Of a stretch of 64,000 bases of DNA, positions 22,178-31,287 are shown in pieces (positions within the stretch are counted from its first letter, which is position 1; each line of letters begins with the position of its first letter). Source of the DNA: Luteimonas salinisoli (GTDB taxonomy: Bacteria; Pseudomonadota; Gammaproteobacteria; Xanthomonadales; Xanthomonadaceae); assembly GCF_013425525.1 (NCBI RefSeq), contig NZ_JACCKA010000092.1, positions 1-64,000 of the forward strand, given 5' to 3'. The position numbers and the translations under genes are program-made. The notes beneath the pieces were generated by a model. That model did no database searches, was not told the origin of the DNA, and saw only the letters and a list, made by a program, of their open reading frames with translations.

Positions 22178-22606
22178 ATGAAAAGAGAACGAGGGTTCAC
22201 GCTCATTGAATTGATGATCGTCGTAGCGATCATCGCCATTCTGGCCGCGCTGGCATTGCCCGCCTACCAGGACTACCTGATTCGGGCCCAGGTGAGCGAG
22301 GGGGTCTCTCTTGCCACGGGAGCGAGGACGGCCGTCTGGGAGTATGCGGCCAACCATGGCCGCTTGCCGGCAAGCAATTCAAGCGCCGGTCTGCCAGCCA
22401 AGGGAACCATTGTTGGCAATTACGTCAGCGAGGTCGAGGTCGCCGCGGGCGGTATCCAGATAACTTTCGGCCGTGATGCCAATACAGATATCGCCGGCGC
22501 GACGCTGATCCTGCTGCCAACGCTCGCCTCAACTTCTGGCACCGTCGACTGGACCTGCGTTGGCGGAACGGTAGACAAAAAGTATCGGCCCACGATCTGC
22601 CGTTGA
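22178..22606 (+). CDS. pilA: Type IV pilin (copy 2)
   Basis: The 142-residue prepilin has a six-residue leader ([16 protein letters not shown]). The N-terminal helix is almost the same as in copy 1, while the globular domain diverges. The two Cys positions in WTC and ICR are kept. A strong AGGGGGAAG Shine-Dalgarno precedes the ATG. It has its own sigma-54 promoter, so it should belong to the PilR regulon. No clear terminator was found after it. Confidence 0.94.
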   Translation: MKRERGFTLIELMIVVAIIAILAALALPAYQDYLIRAQVSEGVSLATGARTAVWEYAANHGRLPASNSSAGLPAKGTIVGNYVSEVEVAAGGIQITFGRDANTDIAGATLILLPTLASTSGTVDWTCVGGTVDKKYRPTICR

Positions 22607-22675
22607 TTCCTCAACAGCCGGCCTTGAGCCAACTCCAGTGCCCGCGGCCTTTAAGTTCGACGCGGGTAGTCTGAA

Positions 22676-23182
22676 CTACCTTGCGGTTGCCCGCGCGGGA
22701 ACGCCGACATAGACCTCGTCCGCCGCCAAGCTACCGCGGACGAGCGCCCCTGCTCCGACCACGACTCGGTCTTCGACTATCGATCCCGATAGAATCGTTG
22801 CGCAAGCCCCGATCCAGCAGCCGTCACCAATTACCACGCCGCGGGCCTCGGGTTCCCAGCGCTCGCACAACGGCGAACCATGCGCCAACCCGGGATCGGA
22901 ATGGCTCAACACAGTAACCCTTGGGGAAAGCGCACTTCCATTGCCGATAGCAACAGGGCCCTCGAGATCGATGAGGCATCCAGCCCCGATATGGACGTCG
23001 TCTCCGACGCGTAAATTCGAGAACCCGTTTCGAAGATTGATGAAACGACATTCGTAGATACGTACGTTGCGCCCAATCCTTGCACCCAGCATTGCCAGGC
23101 ACCGTGCGCGGAGTCTAGGGTGGATCAGGATCCGCGCAAGCAACTCCGCCACCATGTAAAGCCCAGCTCTAAGATCAGACAC
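22676..23182 (-). CDS. Hexapeptide-repeat acyltransferase
   Basis: The 168-residue protein is a left-handed beta-helix acyltransferase of the WbbJ/LacA type. It has repeated hexapeptide turns (VGDDVHIGAGCLIDLEGPV, IGDGCWIGACATILSGSIV, VGAGALVRGSL) and the closing YVGVPARATAR. Such enzymes O-acetylate sugars of surface glycans. The GTG start overlaps the upstream stop by 8 bp and follows GGAGGAG. It is the last gene of a minus-strand glycan set. The acceptor is unknown. Confidence 0.8.
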   Translation of the reverse strand: MSDLRAGLYMVAELLARILIHPRLRARCLAMLGARIGRNVRIYECRFINLRNGFSNLRVGDDVHIGAGCLIDLEGPVAIGNGSALSPRVTVLSHSDPGLAHGSPLCERWEPEARGVVIGDGCWIGACATILSGSIVEDRVVVGAGALVRGSLAADEVYVGVPARATAR

Positions 23183-24146
23183 CCTTCTCTCCTCCGAAGA
23201 AGTCGCGTCTCATCAGCCAGATCCCAAGCATTGCAGCAATAGCGTCCATCATCAGCAGGACTGCGCGAGATACCAAAGCCAATGCCCCCATATCTGCATG
23301 CGTCATCCCAACGGCGGGAGCCAGTAAGACCATTGCGCCCTCGCGCACCCCCAACCCGCCTGGGAGCATGCTCAAAGCGCCGGCCACATACGAGAGCGAC
23401 ATCGCTGCAACAATAGCCAATGAATCTCTCGCGTCGAGCCCCGTTATGCTCACCACAAGAAGCCACCACCCAGCACAGTACAGGAGGATGTAAATCGCAA
23501 GCCTCGCGTACGTATCACGCGTCAACTCGCCCCCGGGCCCTCGCCCCACAGATTCGGCTTCACGCCTCAGGAAGGCGAACTTGGCTATGCGGGGTAAACA
23601 CCTCCTTGCCAAGCGCGCTAGCTGCGCCAAGCTGTCCATGCTCAGTATCAGAGCACATCCGGCGAATGTAGCCAGTAAGGCAACTGCTGCGGCCATGAGG
23701 CCGCTGATCCACCCGACAAGGCAGGTGAGTGCTACACCAAGCACCACCATCAAGACCAGGATCGCGAGCTCGATATTCGCCCCGACCACGGCAGCGGTGG
23801 ATCCGGGCGCGCGCAACATGCTGACTTGCATCGCGACGCCCCAGATTCGACCTGGCACGTACTTGGCAACCTGAGACACCAGGAATATCCCCAAAGCGGA
23901 TGAGGACCGAGCACCCCCAGATGAAGATCGACTGACCAGCGCGGCAAATACGTGGCCGATCTGGACGTTACCGAACGAAAGCAGGAGCACCGACGAGACG
24001 GCTATGTGCCACCTAGCACCGGTGAGCATACCTACAATTACCGTCCAACTTTCGTGTACCAGCCAGGCAAAGATGATGACGACAGCCGATAGAATCGTAC
24101 AACCCAGCGCCCGCCTAGCCTTCATCGCCGTTTCCAGTAGAGTCAC
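23175..24146 (-). CDS. Lysylphosphatidylglycerol synthase TM-region (UPF0104-like) protein
   Basis: The 323-residue protein has about eight membrane segments and the family signatures YVPGRIWG and MLPGGLGVREG. Members of this family (flippase-like domain, AglD/MprF membrane part) are often encoded beside glycosyltransferases and are thought to act on lipid carriers. The GTG start follows a GAGGT ribosome site; an ATG seven codons in is the alternative. The function here is unknown; the glycan context suggests lipid-linked sugar handling. Confidence 0.75.
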   Translation of the reverse strand: MTLLETAMKARRALGCTILSAVVIIFAWLVHESWTVIVGMLTGARWHIAVSSVLLLSFGNVQIGHVFAALVSRSSSGGARSSSALGIFLVSQVAKYVPGRIWGVAMQVSMLRAPGSTAAVVGANIELAILVLMVVLGVALTCLVGWISGLMAAAVALLATFAGCALILSMDSLAQLARLARRCLPRIAKFAFLRREAESVGRGPGGELTRDTYARLAIYILLYCAGWWLLVVSITGLDARDSLAIVAAMSLSYVAGALSMLPGGLGVREGAMVLLAPAVGMTHADMGALALVSRAVLLMMDAIAAMLGIWLMRRDFFGGEKGV

Positions 24147-24218
24147 AGGCGAAACCTCTCGATCGCCTGCAACTCATGATCCGCGAGTGCGGAGCACACC
24201 AAAGAGTGCGCGAGATCG

Positions 24219-24965
24219 TCACGATTGCTTCTTCAGCAGGAATACGAAGGAGGGCATCAATGGGAGAAGTAGATCGTGCACGACGCCCGGCAGCCGGCCA
24301 AAGGTCCTCATGACCCGTGGTTGCAATCCTTTGCCTTCAATGGATAGAGCTCTTTGTGGGATTGCGTTGCGCACGCTAAATCCACTTTGTCTGAACCATG
24401 ATACGAGCCGCCAAGAGGTGGTCGAATAGGCATCCAACTCAGATGCGCATCTCGAGCCCAGCACTGTCATGGTTCTATGTGCAGTGCTTCGCGGCAGCCA
24501 ATGTACGAACGGCCAGAACACGTGGGGTTCGATCGGCCACAGCAGGTTGGGGCCGGCGAAATAGCACACCCCACCCGGCACCAGAACACGATTGATATTT
24601 CTGATCAGCGCGAATGGATCGCGCACGTGTTCGTAGACTTGATTGCAGACGACCACGTCGATTGACGCACCCGGCAACGGAGGCTCCGGACCATCGAACT
24701 CGCCCACCATAAGCCTCAGATTGGAGTGTTCGGCCATTGCCCCGCGCCAAGCATCCCAGGGCTCTGGATCTATCCCGGTAACATGTCGCGCGATGCCAGC
24801 AAGTGTGGTTGCGATAGCGCCACTTCCGCAGCCAACGTCCAACCACGCGCCTTTGGAGACGCCGGGACCGAAGTTCCGCTCCATCGTGCGCCAGATCGCC
24901 AACGCCTTCCTATCTCGACCGACGTTGCTCCAGCGAGGTGTACGAGCGATATCGAGATCATGCAT
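24219..24965 (-). CDS. Class I SAM-dependent methyltransferase
   Basis: The 248-residue protein has the SAM-binding motif WLDVGCGSGAIATTLA, an acidic end of strand 2 (VTGIDPEPW) and the post-motif VVVCNQVYEHVRDP. RVLVPGGVCYFAGPN follows, the pattern of UbiE/SmtA-like enzymes in glycan clusters. The ATG was chosen because GAGGAG lies at the right distance; a TTG nine codons upstream would overlap the previous gene. The substrate is unknown. Confidence 0.8.
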   Translation of the reverse strand: MHDLDIARTPRWSNVGRDRKALAIWRTMERNFGPGVSKGAWLDVGCGSGAIATTLAGIARHVTGIDPEPWDAWRGAMAEHSNLRLMVGEFDGPEPPLPGASIDVVVCNQVYEHVRDPFALIRNINRVLVPGGVCYFAGPNLLWPIEPHVFWPFVHWLPRSTAHRTMTVLGSRCASELDAYSTTSWRLVSWFRQSGFSVRNAIPQRALSIEGKGLQPRVMRTFGRLPGVVHDLLLPLMPSFVFLLKKQS

Positions 24966-24978
24966 CTGCGACCGCTCC

Positions 24979-26112
24979 TCACATGCAGGCAAGTCGGCGG
25001 GCGACGACCTGAAGATCGAACGTCTTCAAGTGCGCCGCCATTCCCGGAGCAAACTCTTGCGCTGACCCTGCGACCGCTTGCGAGATAGCATCGGCGAATC
25101 CCTCTGCCGACGCCGACGCGGAAAGGACGCCACAAGGCGGATCGTCGAGCAGCCTCGGCAAATCGCCTACGGGCATAGCTATCACGGGGCAGCCCAGCTT
25201 AACTGCATCAGAGAAAACCACTGGAATACTCTCCACGCGGGATGGAATCAATAGCCAGTCCGCCCTCAAGAACGCCTCTTCCGCTGCCACCCGATCCAGA
25301 AAGCCCCGCAACACGACCGGCTTCCCAGCTGCACGCAGTTCTTCAACGCCTGATCGCACTATCGACTCAAGTGGCCCACCACCACAGATTTCCACGGCCT
25401 CGATGCGTTTCCAGTCGCTTTCATCCAGCATTTTCAGCGCATCTAGAAGCAGGTCAACGCCCTTGTTCTTGTGCCAACGACCCAGGAACAGCAGCCGGTA
25501 CGGCGGTGCGGACTTCAGGGGCACGGATCGCTTGCTGCTAATACGGCGTGTGCTGGGCAGGAACTCGACTGGTCGTCCAGAAATTGCACGGGTGTCCTCA
25601 GCGAGCTTCAATCCATCTGACCAGCAACGCTCTGCATCTCGCAATACTCGCGCCAGACGCGCCCTGACAAGCGGAATTCGGCCTAATGTCCAGATATCGC
25701 TGCCCAATGTCCATACGGAATAGCTTGCGCCACACTTATCAGCGGCATATCGCGCCCAGTCGCCACAGGGCAACGCCCACAATGCAAGGATATGCCGAAC
25801 GGGGCCATGCGCGATTGCCGCCTCAGTCGCTGCACGACCAGCCAGCATGACCTGCAGAATCCTCCATGCATCCATGGGATTCCACGGTCTTAGTGTCGAT
25901 AGCGGTTGGTCTGGGCACGCGTAGCGAAACACCTCAACACCTGGACACCAGGCTTCATGGCCTGACGCACCACCAGGGGCGACGACACGAACGGGGAGCT
26001 CCTTGCTAAGCTCCTCTACGAGGTCCGCCGCGAATGACCCAGCGGCCTCGCTACCGTCTGCCTTGATTGGAAACGAGGACGTGATGGCAACCAGCGCTGG
26101 CTCAGTATTCAC
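24979..26112 (-). CDS. Glycosyltransferase family 4 protein
   Basis: The 377-residue protein has a GT-B fold of the GT1/GT4 type. The C-terminal half shows YRLLFLGRWHKNKGVDLLLDA, a donor-binding ICGGGPLESIV, and LIPSRVESIPVVFSDAVKLGCPVIA with the ExxPxxxxE-like block. The GTG start overlaps the upstream methyltransferase stop (GTGA); an ATG at 26157 is the alternative. The role is transfer of a sugar in glycan assembly; donor and acceptor are unknown. Confidence 0.82.
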   Translation of the reverse strand: MNTEPALVAITSSFPIKADGSEAAGSFAADLVEELSKELPVRVVAPGGASGHEAWCPGVEVFRYACPDQPLSTLRPWNPMDAWRILQVMLAGRAATEAAIAHGPVRHILALWALPCGDWARYAADKCGASYSVWTLGSDIWTLGRIPLVRARLARVLRDAERCWSDGLKLAEDTRAISGRPVEFLPSTRRISSKRSVPLKSAPPYRLLFLGRWHKNKGVDLLLDALKMLDESDWKRIEAVEICGGGPLESIVRSGVEELRAAGKPVVLRGFLDRVAAEEAFLRADWLLIPSRVESIPVVFSDAVKLGCPVIAMPVGDLPRLLDDPPCGVLSASASAEGFADAISQAVAGSAQEFAPGMAAHLKTFDLQVVARRLACM

Positions 26113-26837
26113 GGACGAATTGCCTTCAGGCGGTACCCTGCTGTCAACGCTGTCCATGCGGGTAGTGCGCGACCCAGGAGCCAACTCGCTGCGTTCACTA
26201 GCGGAACTAGTGCAGCCACGAATGGGAACAGCACTAATGACGGTCGTTTGTCCTCAATTGCCTTGCTCATCATCCCGGCAAGCGCGAGATTGAAGAGTAA
26301 ACCGGCAGATTCGGCACTACCCAAGTTCTCTACAAGATCATCTACCAAGAACCCAGCCTCCGCCATCTCGCGCAGCAGGCCATGACAGGTATAGCGCTGG
26401 TAGTCGTGCGGCGCGTCGTGGACCGGATACAAGAAAGGCAGAGTGAGGAACAACTGCCCCCTTGGCTTCAGCACGCGCGCGATCTCCGCCAACGCTCCAG
26501 AAGGGTCACGAAGGTGCTCGAGCACCTCCAGCAGCAGCACCGTGTCGAAGCTGGCATCGGGAAATGGCAGGCTGGCAGCGTCCGCAAACACATCTGGACG
26601 AGCGCCGTACAGTCGGCCGCCCGTCGCAGGATAGTCGACACCTACGTATTCGCACTCTCTTGACAAGTGTCGTTCCATCCAGCGGTCTGCGCAACCGATA
26701 TCCAGGACGAGACCGCGCGCATCTCGCTGCACCCAGTTCGCCGTTTTCTTGAAATCACCGAGCAGCCATTGCGGGTGAAACGGCGTTCTTCTGAGTCGCT
26801 CCATACAGCTCCGTATACGTGAGGCAGTCACACTCAT
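26109..26837 (-). CDS. Class I SAM-dependent methyltransferase
   Basis: The 242-residue protein has motif I as GLVLDIGCADRWMERHL, an unusual but recognisable GxGxxG variant. VGVDYPAT, FDTVLLLEVLEHLRDPSGA and ARVLKPRGQLFLTLPF follow. The C-terminal third is hydrophobic and may sit at the membrane. It overlaps the GT2 gene (ATGA) and the downstream GT4 gene (GTGA), so the three are translated as a unit. Confidence 0.8.
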   Translation of the reverse strand: MSVTASRIRSCMERLRRTPFHPQWLLGDFKKTANWVQRDARGLVLDIGCADRWMERHLSRECEYVGVDYPATGGRLYGARPDVFADAASLPFPDASFDTVLLLEVLEHLRDPSGALAEIARVLKPRGQLFLTLPFLYPVHDAPHDYQRYTCHGLLREMAEAGFLVDDLVENLGSAESAGLLFNLALAGMMSKAIEDKRPSLVLFPFVAALVPLVNAASWLLGRALPAWTALTAGYRLKAIRP

Positions 26838-27685
26838 ACGTCACGCCGATACGTCAGTGCCGTGATCTGCTCGGAAACTAAACCGATCAAGAAAATGATG
26901 ACGGCTGCACTGAACAGCAAGGTGCTCATGTTCGTAAATCGACCTTGGGTCGCAAACGTATAGACGTAATATCCAAGCCCAACAAGGAAGAACAGTACTG
27001 CCGTCGGAGCAAACAGCTTGAGGGGTGAGTACAGCGTTGCGATTTTGAAGATTATTAGCAGGAAACGGATGCCATCACGAATTGGCTTGATGTGGCTCTT
27101 TCCCAGGCGTTTCGCGACCGGCACGGGCTCGTAAGCCACGGAATAGGCACTACGAAAAAATGCCATAGTGCTGGTGGTCGGATAGCTGAAGCCATTGGGT
27201 AGAAGGTGCAGGAACTCGCGGAACTTCTGCGCCTTTGCCACGCGCAAGCCTGAGGTCAGATCCTTTACGTTGAATCCCGTCATGCGGCTCGCCAGCCAAT
27301 TGTAGAAGGCGTTCGCGACCCCCCGGCTTAATCCCGCCTGCCCCGACCAGTCCCGGGCGCCGACCACCATGTCGTAGCCCTCCTCCAGCCGCGTCAGCAG
27401 GCGCGGGATGCTGGCCGCGTCGTGCTGGCCGTCGGCGTCCATGAACACCAGCACGTCGCCCCCGGCCACCCTGGCGCCACGCTTGATGGCCGCGCCATTG
27501 CCCATGGAATAAGGGGAAGACAGCACCTTGGCGCCGAGTTCCACGGCGATCCGGGCGGTCGCGTCGGTCGAACCGTCGTCGACCACAATGATCTCGGCGT
27601 CCGGCAGCAGCGCCCGCAGCCCCGGGAGGGTGCGGCGCAGCCCTTCGGCCTCGTTCTTGGCAGGCAGGATCACGGATATCTGCAT
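26834..27685 (-). CDS. Glycosyltransferase family 2 (DPM1/DPG-synthase-like)
   Basis: The 283-residue protein has a GT-A fold: ISVILPAKNEAEGL, IIVVDDGSTDATA, the DXD motif MDADGQHD, and a segment after DLTSGLRVAKAQKF. Two C-terminal membrane helices follow, as in enzymes that load a sugar onto a polyprenyl phosphate. The ATG follows AGGGGAG. Composition changes inside the gene: a 60-base line in the 5' half is 72% GC and one in the 3' half is 47%. This looks like a recombination joint near 27300. It is the first gene of the minus-strand glycan operon and is divergent from pilB. Confidence 0.85.
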   Translation of the reverse strand: MQISVILPAKNEAEGLRRTLPGLRALLPDAEIIVVDDGSTDATARIAVELGAKVLSSPYSMGNGAAIKRGARVAGGDVLVFMDADGQHDAASIPRLLTRLEEGYDMVVGARDWSGQAGLSRGVANAFYNWLASRMTGFNVKDLTSGLRVAKAQKFREFLHLLPNGFSYPTTSTMAFFRSAYSVAYEPVPVAKRLGKSHIKPIRDGIRFLLIIFKIATLYSPLKLFAPTAVLFFLVGLGYYVYTFATQGRFTNMSTLLFSAAVIIFLIGLVSEQITALTYRRDV

Positions 27686-27949
27686 ATGGGCTCCCCTTCG
27701 CGACAGGGTAGCCGGAAGCCCCCGCGCCGTGGAAGCCGGGCTGTCCAGATGCGACGTCAGGCACGGTTCCTGCATGGCCTTGACCATGCAAGAATCGGAC
27801 ACGCTGCAGGCTGCCTCGTCCACCACATCGGCGCCCCTGCCTACGCAGCCCGGTTGGACGGGGGCCGGGGGACCAGGCACTGGCCTGTTCAAGGTCGACC
27901 GCACGTTGTTACGGTAAAGTCCCGAAATGCTAGGGGGAGATGGCTTCCA
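27686..27949. promoter_or_regulatory. Divergent GT2-pilB control region
   Basis: No gene is seen in these 264 bp. A perfect inverted repeat TGCATGG-N6-CCATGCA lies at 27771-27790, about midway, and could be an operator for both directions. A GGGGGAG ribosome site for pilB is at 27932. No sigma-54 motif with correct spacing was found. Confidence 0.35.
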
Positions 27950-29671
27950 ATGAGCGCAGTACCGACCGCCAACCTGATCGGCATCACCGGCATCGCCCGG
28001 CGCCTGGTGCTGGACGGCGCCCTGGACGACACCGCCGCCCGCGAGGCCCTGGACAAGGCCACCGCCCAGCGCAAGCCGATCGCCGGCTGGCTGCGCGAGC
28101 ACAAGCTGGTCACCGGCGCCCAGCTGGCCGCGGCCAACTCCATCGAGTTCGGCATGCCGGTGTTCGACCCGGCCACCATGGACGCCAGCCTGGCGGCGGT
28201 GAAGCTGGTCAAGGAGGAGCTGCTGCGCAAACACTGCGTGCTGCCGCTGTTCAGGCGCGGCGGCAAGCTGTTCGTGGGCACCGCCGACCCCACCAACACC
28301 CACGCCCTCGACGAGGTGAAGTTCCACACCAACCTGGTGGTGGAACCGATCCTGGTGGACGAGGACGCGCTCAAGCGCACCCTGGAGATCTGGCTGGAGG
28401 TCAGCGACAGCTTCGGCGATGCCCTGGAGGACGCCGACGGGCTGGAGGGGCTGGACGTCGGCAGCGACGAGATCGCCGCCGAGAGCGCTTCCGACGTCAA
28501 GGGCGACGACACCCCGGTGGTGAAGTTCGTCAACAAGGTGCTGATCGAGGCCATCAAGAAGGGCGCCTCGGACATCCACTTCGAGCCCTACGAAACCGAC
28601 TACCGGGTGCGGCTGCGCATCGACGGCATCCTGAAGCAGTCGGCCAAGATGCCGGTCAAGCTCAACCAGCGCATCACCGCGCGCCTGAAGGTGATGGCGC
28701 AGCTGGACATCGCAGAGAAGCGGGTGCCGCAGGACGGCCGCATCAAGCTCAACCTGTCCAAGACCAAGCAGATCGACTTCCGCGTCAGCACCCTGCCCAC
28801 CCTGTTCGGCGAGAAGGTGGTACTGCGTATCCTGGACGCCAGCGCCGCCAAGCTGGGCATCGACAAGCTCGGCTACGAGGAGCACCAGAAGGCCCTGTTC
28901 GTCGAAGCGATCCAGAAGCCCTACGGCATGGTGCTGGTCACCGGCCCCACCGGCTCGGGCAAGACGGTGTCGCTGTACACCGCGCTCAACATCCTCAACG
29001 ACGACCAGCGCAACATCTCTACGGTCGAGGACCCGGTGGAAATCCGCGTGCCGGGCATCAACCAGGTGCAGATGAACGTGAAGCGCGGCATGACCTTCGC
29101 CGCCGCGCTGCGCAGCTTCCTGCGCCAGGATCCCGACGTGATCATGGTCGGCGAGATCCGCGACCTGGAGACTGCCGAGATTGCCATCAAGGCGGCGCAG
29201 ACCGGCCACATGGTGCTCTCGACCCTGCACACCAACGACGCCCCGCAGACCATCGCCCGCCTGATGAACATGGGCATCGCGCCGTACAACATCACCAGTT
29301 CGGTGACCCTGGTGATCGCGCAGCGCCTGGCGCGGCGGCTGTGCGACCGCTGCAAGAAGGTGGTGGAGCTGCCGGACGCGGCGCTGCTGGCGGAAGGGTT
29401 CACCGCCGACGAGGTGCATGCCGGCATCAAGCTGTACGAGGCGGTGGGCTGCGACGAGTGCACCAACGGCTACAAGGGCCGCTCCGGCATCTACCAGGTG
29501 ATGCCGATGAGCGAGGAGATCCAGGAGATCGTGCTGCGGGGCGGCAACGCCATGCAGATCGCCGAGGTGGCGGAAAAGGCGGGGATCAACGACCTGCGCA
29601 AGTCGGCGCTGCAGAAGGCCCGGCAGGGGGTGACCAGCCTGGCCGAGATCAATCGCGTCACCAAGGACTGA
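27950..29671 (+). CDS. pilB: Type IV pilus assembly ATPase PilB
   Basis: PilB is the cytoplasmic hexameric ATPase that powers pilus extension. The 573-residue protein has an N-terminal T2SSE domain and Walker A GPTGSGKTVSLYTALN at about residues 332-347. The Asp box and Walker B DPDVIMVGEIRDLETAEIA and the His box STLHTNDA follow. Two CxxC pairs (CDRCKK and CDECTNG) form the zinc knuckle typical of PilB. The start was set at the ATG before SAVPTANLIGIT. pilC follows after 318 bp that hold a REP pair. Confidence 0.97.
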   Translation: MSAVPTANLIGITGIARRLVLDGALDDTAAREALDKATAQRKPIAGWLREHKLVTGAQLAAANSIEFGMPVFDPATMDASLAAVKLVKEELLRKHCVLPLFRRGGKLFVGTADPTNTHALDEVKFHTNLVVEPILVDEDALKRTLEIWLEVSDSFGDALEDADGLEGLDVGSDEIAAESASDVKGDDTPVVKFVNKVLIEAIKKGASDIHFEPYETDYRVRLRIDGILKQSAKMPVKLNQRITARLKVMAQLDIAEKRVPQDGRIKLNLSKTKQIDFRVSTLPTLFGEKVVLRILDASAAKLGIDKLGYEEHQKALFVEAIQKPYGMVLVTGPTGSGKTVSLYTALNILNDDQRNISTVEDPVEIRVPGINQVQMNVKRGMTFAAALRSFLRQDPDVIMVGEIRDLETAEIAIKAAQTGHMVLSTLHTNDAPQTIARLMNMGIAPYNITSSVTLVIAQRLARRLCDRCKKVVELPDAALLAEGFTADEVHAGIKLYEAVGCDECTNGYKGRSGIYQVMPMSEEIQEIVLRGGNAMQIAEVAEKAGINDLRKSALQKARQGVTSLAEINRVTKD

Positions 29672-29701
29672 ATCGCCGGGCAGGCCGGAGCGACCCGCCC
29701 T

Positions 29702-29859
29702 GTAGGAGCGGCCCATGGCCGCGAAAGCCGACGAATCCAGGCTGCTGGGCGACAGGGACCCGGGATCGGCCCACCGGGGCAAATGGTTTGGCTCGCCAGG
29801 GTCCGGGCGATGCGGGGATCCAAGGAGTGCGGGCTTTCGCGGCCATGGGCCGCTCCTAC
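29702..29859. repeat. REP inverted pair (BIME) 5
   Basis: The element is GTAGGAGC to GCTCCTAC with GGCC-type hairpins at both ends and a longer linker than most copies. It fills half of the 318-bp pilB-pilC gap. The rest of that gap shows no gene. Confidence 0.85.
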
Positions 29860-29989
29860 GGGGGGCGGGTTGCCAGCCGGGGGCTCAAACCCTGCGGGGC
29901 GTCACAAACGCAAATTTCACAACGGCCCGCAACCGGCTACCATGCGGGCATCACCCGGCCCGGGGAGGCCGGTCCAGGGGAGTTGAACG

Positions 29990-31270
29990 ATGGCCGTCAC
30001 CCGTACCGCCGCCAAGACCGCCGCCCGCAGGAAGGCCGGCCAGCCCGCCAACGCCCGCAAGGGCGTGACCCTCGACACGTTCGTCTGGGAGGGCACCGAC
30101 AAACGCGGCACCAAGATGAAGGGGGAGCAGCAGGCGAAGAACGCCAACATGCTGCGCGCCGAGCTGCGCAAGCAGGGCATCAACCCGACGGTGGTCAAGA
30201 CCAAGCCCAAGCCGTTGTTCGGCAGCACTGGCCGGAGCATCACTCCGAAGGAAATTGCGGTCTTCAGCCGCCAAATCGCCACCATGATCAAGTCCGGCGT
30301 GCCGATCGTGCAGGCGCTGGAGATCATCGGCGGCGGCCACAAGAACCCCAAGATGGCGCAGATGGTCAACGACATCCGCCTGGAGATCGAGAACGGCACC
30401 TCGTTCTCCGAGGCGTTGGCCAAGTTCCCGGTGCAGTTCGACGAGCTGACCCGCAACCTGGTCGCGGTGGGCGAAGCGGCCGGCGTGTTGGAGACGGTGC
30501 TCGACAGCATCGCCACCTACAAGGAGAACCTGGAGACCCTGAAAGGCAAGATCAAGAAGGCGCTGTTCTACCCGGCCATGGTGATCGTGGTCGCGATCCT
30601 GGTCAGCGCGATCCTGCTGATTTTCGTGATCCCCCAGTTCGAAGCGGTGTTCTCTAACTTTGGCGCGGAATTGCCTGCGTTCACCCAGATGATCGTCGCC
30701 GCAAGCGACTTCATGGTCAGTTACTGGTGGGCCATGCTCCTCATATCGATCGCAACCATCACTGGCTTTATCTTCGCCTACAAACGCTCACCTTCGATGC
30801 AACATTTCATGGATCGCCTCATCCTCAAGATCCCGGTGCTTGGCCAGATCATGCACAACGCGGCAATCGCGCGCTTCTCGCGCACCCTGGCCACCACTTT
30901 CAAGGCCGGCGTGCCGTTGGTCGAGGCGCTGGAGTCGGTGGCCGGCGCCACCGGCAACACCGTGTACGAGAAGGCCACCCACCGCATCCGCGAGGACGTG
31001 GCGGTGGGTTACCAGATGAACATGGCGATGAAGCAGGTGAACTTGTTCCCACACATGGTGGTGCAGATGACCGCGATCGGCGAGGAGGCCGGCGCGCTCG
31101 ACACGATGCTGTTCAAGGTGGCGGAGTTCTACGAGGAAGAGGTGAACAACGCGGTCGATGCGCTGTCCAGCCTGATCGAGCCGCTGATCATGATCTTCAT
31201 CGGCATCGTGGTGGGCGGCATGGTGATCGGCATGTACCTGCCGATCTTCAAGCTGGCCGCGGTGGTCTGA
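29990..31270 (+). CDS. pilC: Type IV pilus inner-membrane platform protein PilC
   Basis: PilC is the polytopic platform on which PilB and PilT act. The 426-residue protein has two T2SSF domains, each with the cytoplasmic FSRQIATMIKSGVPIVQALE / FSRTLATTFKAGVPLVEALE pattern. Three membrane regions are near residues 195-220, 240-262 and 395-420. A GGGGAG ribosome site precedes the ATG. The end GMYLPIFKLAAVV is typical. A short run (about 30640-30830) uses less GC than its neighbours. Confidence 0.97.
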   Translation: MAVTRTAAKTAARRKAGQPANARKGVTLDTFVWEGTDKRGTKMKGEQQAKNANMLRAELRKQGINPTVVKTKPKPLFGSTGRSITPKEIAVFSRQIATMIKSGVPIVQALEIIGGGHKNPKMAQMVNDIRLEIENGTSFSEALAKFPVQFDELTRNLVAVGEAAGVLETVLDSIATYKENLETLKGKIKKALFYPAMVIVVAILVSAILLIFVIPQFEAVFSNFGAELPAFTQMIVAASDFMVSYWWAMLLISIATITGFIFAYKRSPSMQHFMDRLILKIPVLGQIMHNAAIARFSRTLATTFKAGVPLVEALESVAGATGNTVYEKATHRIREDVAVGYQMNMAMKQVNLFPHMVVQMTAIGEEAGALDTMLFKVAEFYEEEVNNAVDALSSLIEPLIMIFIGIVVGGMVIGMYLPIFKLAAVV

Positions 31271-31287
31271 CGGTGCCGCACCGCTAG

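Noticed and set aside
22603-22640. Terminator after the second pilin gene
   Set aside because: Only a weak GTTGA/TCAAC stem without a T-run is present.
27690-29782. Long minus-strand open frame opposite pilB that is in frame with the GT2 gene
   Set aside because: The GT2 protein clearly begins at MQISVILPAKNE (27685) after a good ribosome site; the upstream part is antisense to pilB and has no domain features.
29880-29990. A sigma-54 promoter upstream of pilC or pilB
   Set aside because: TGG-like sequences are present, but none has the GG/GC doublets at the required spacing.
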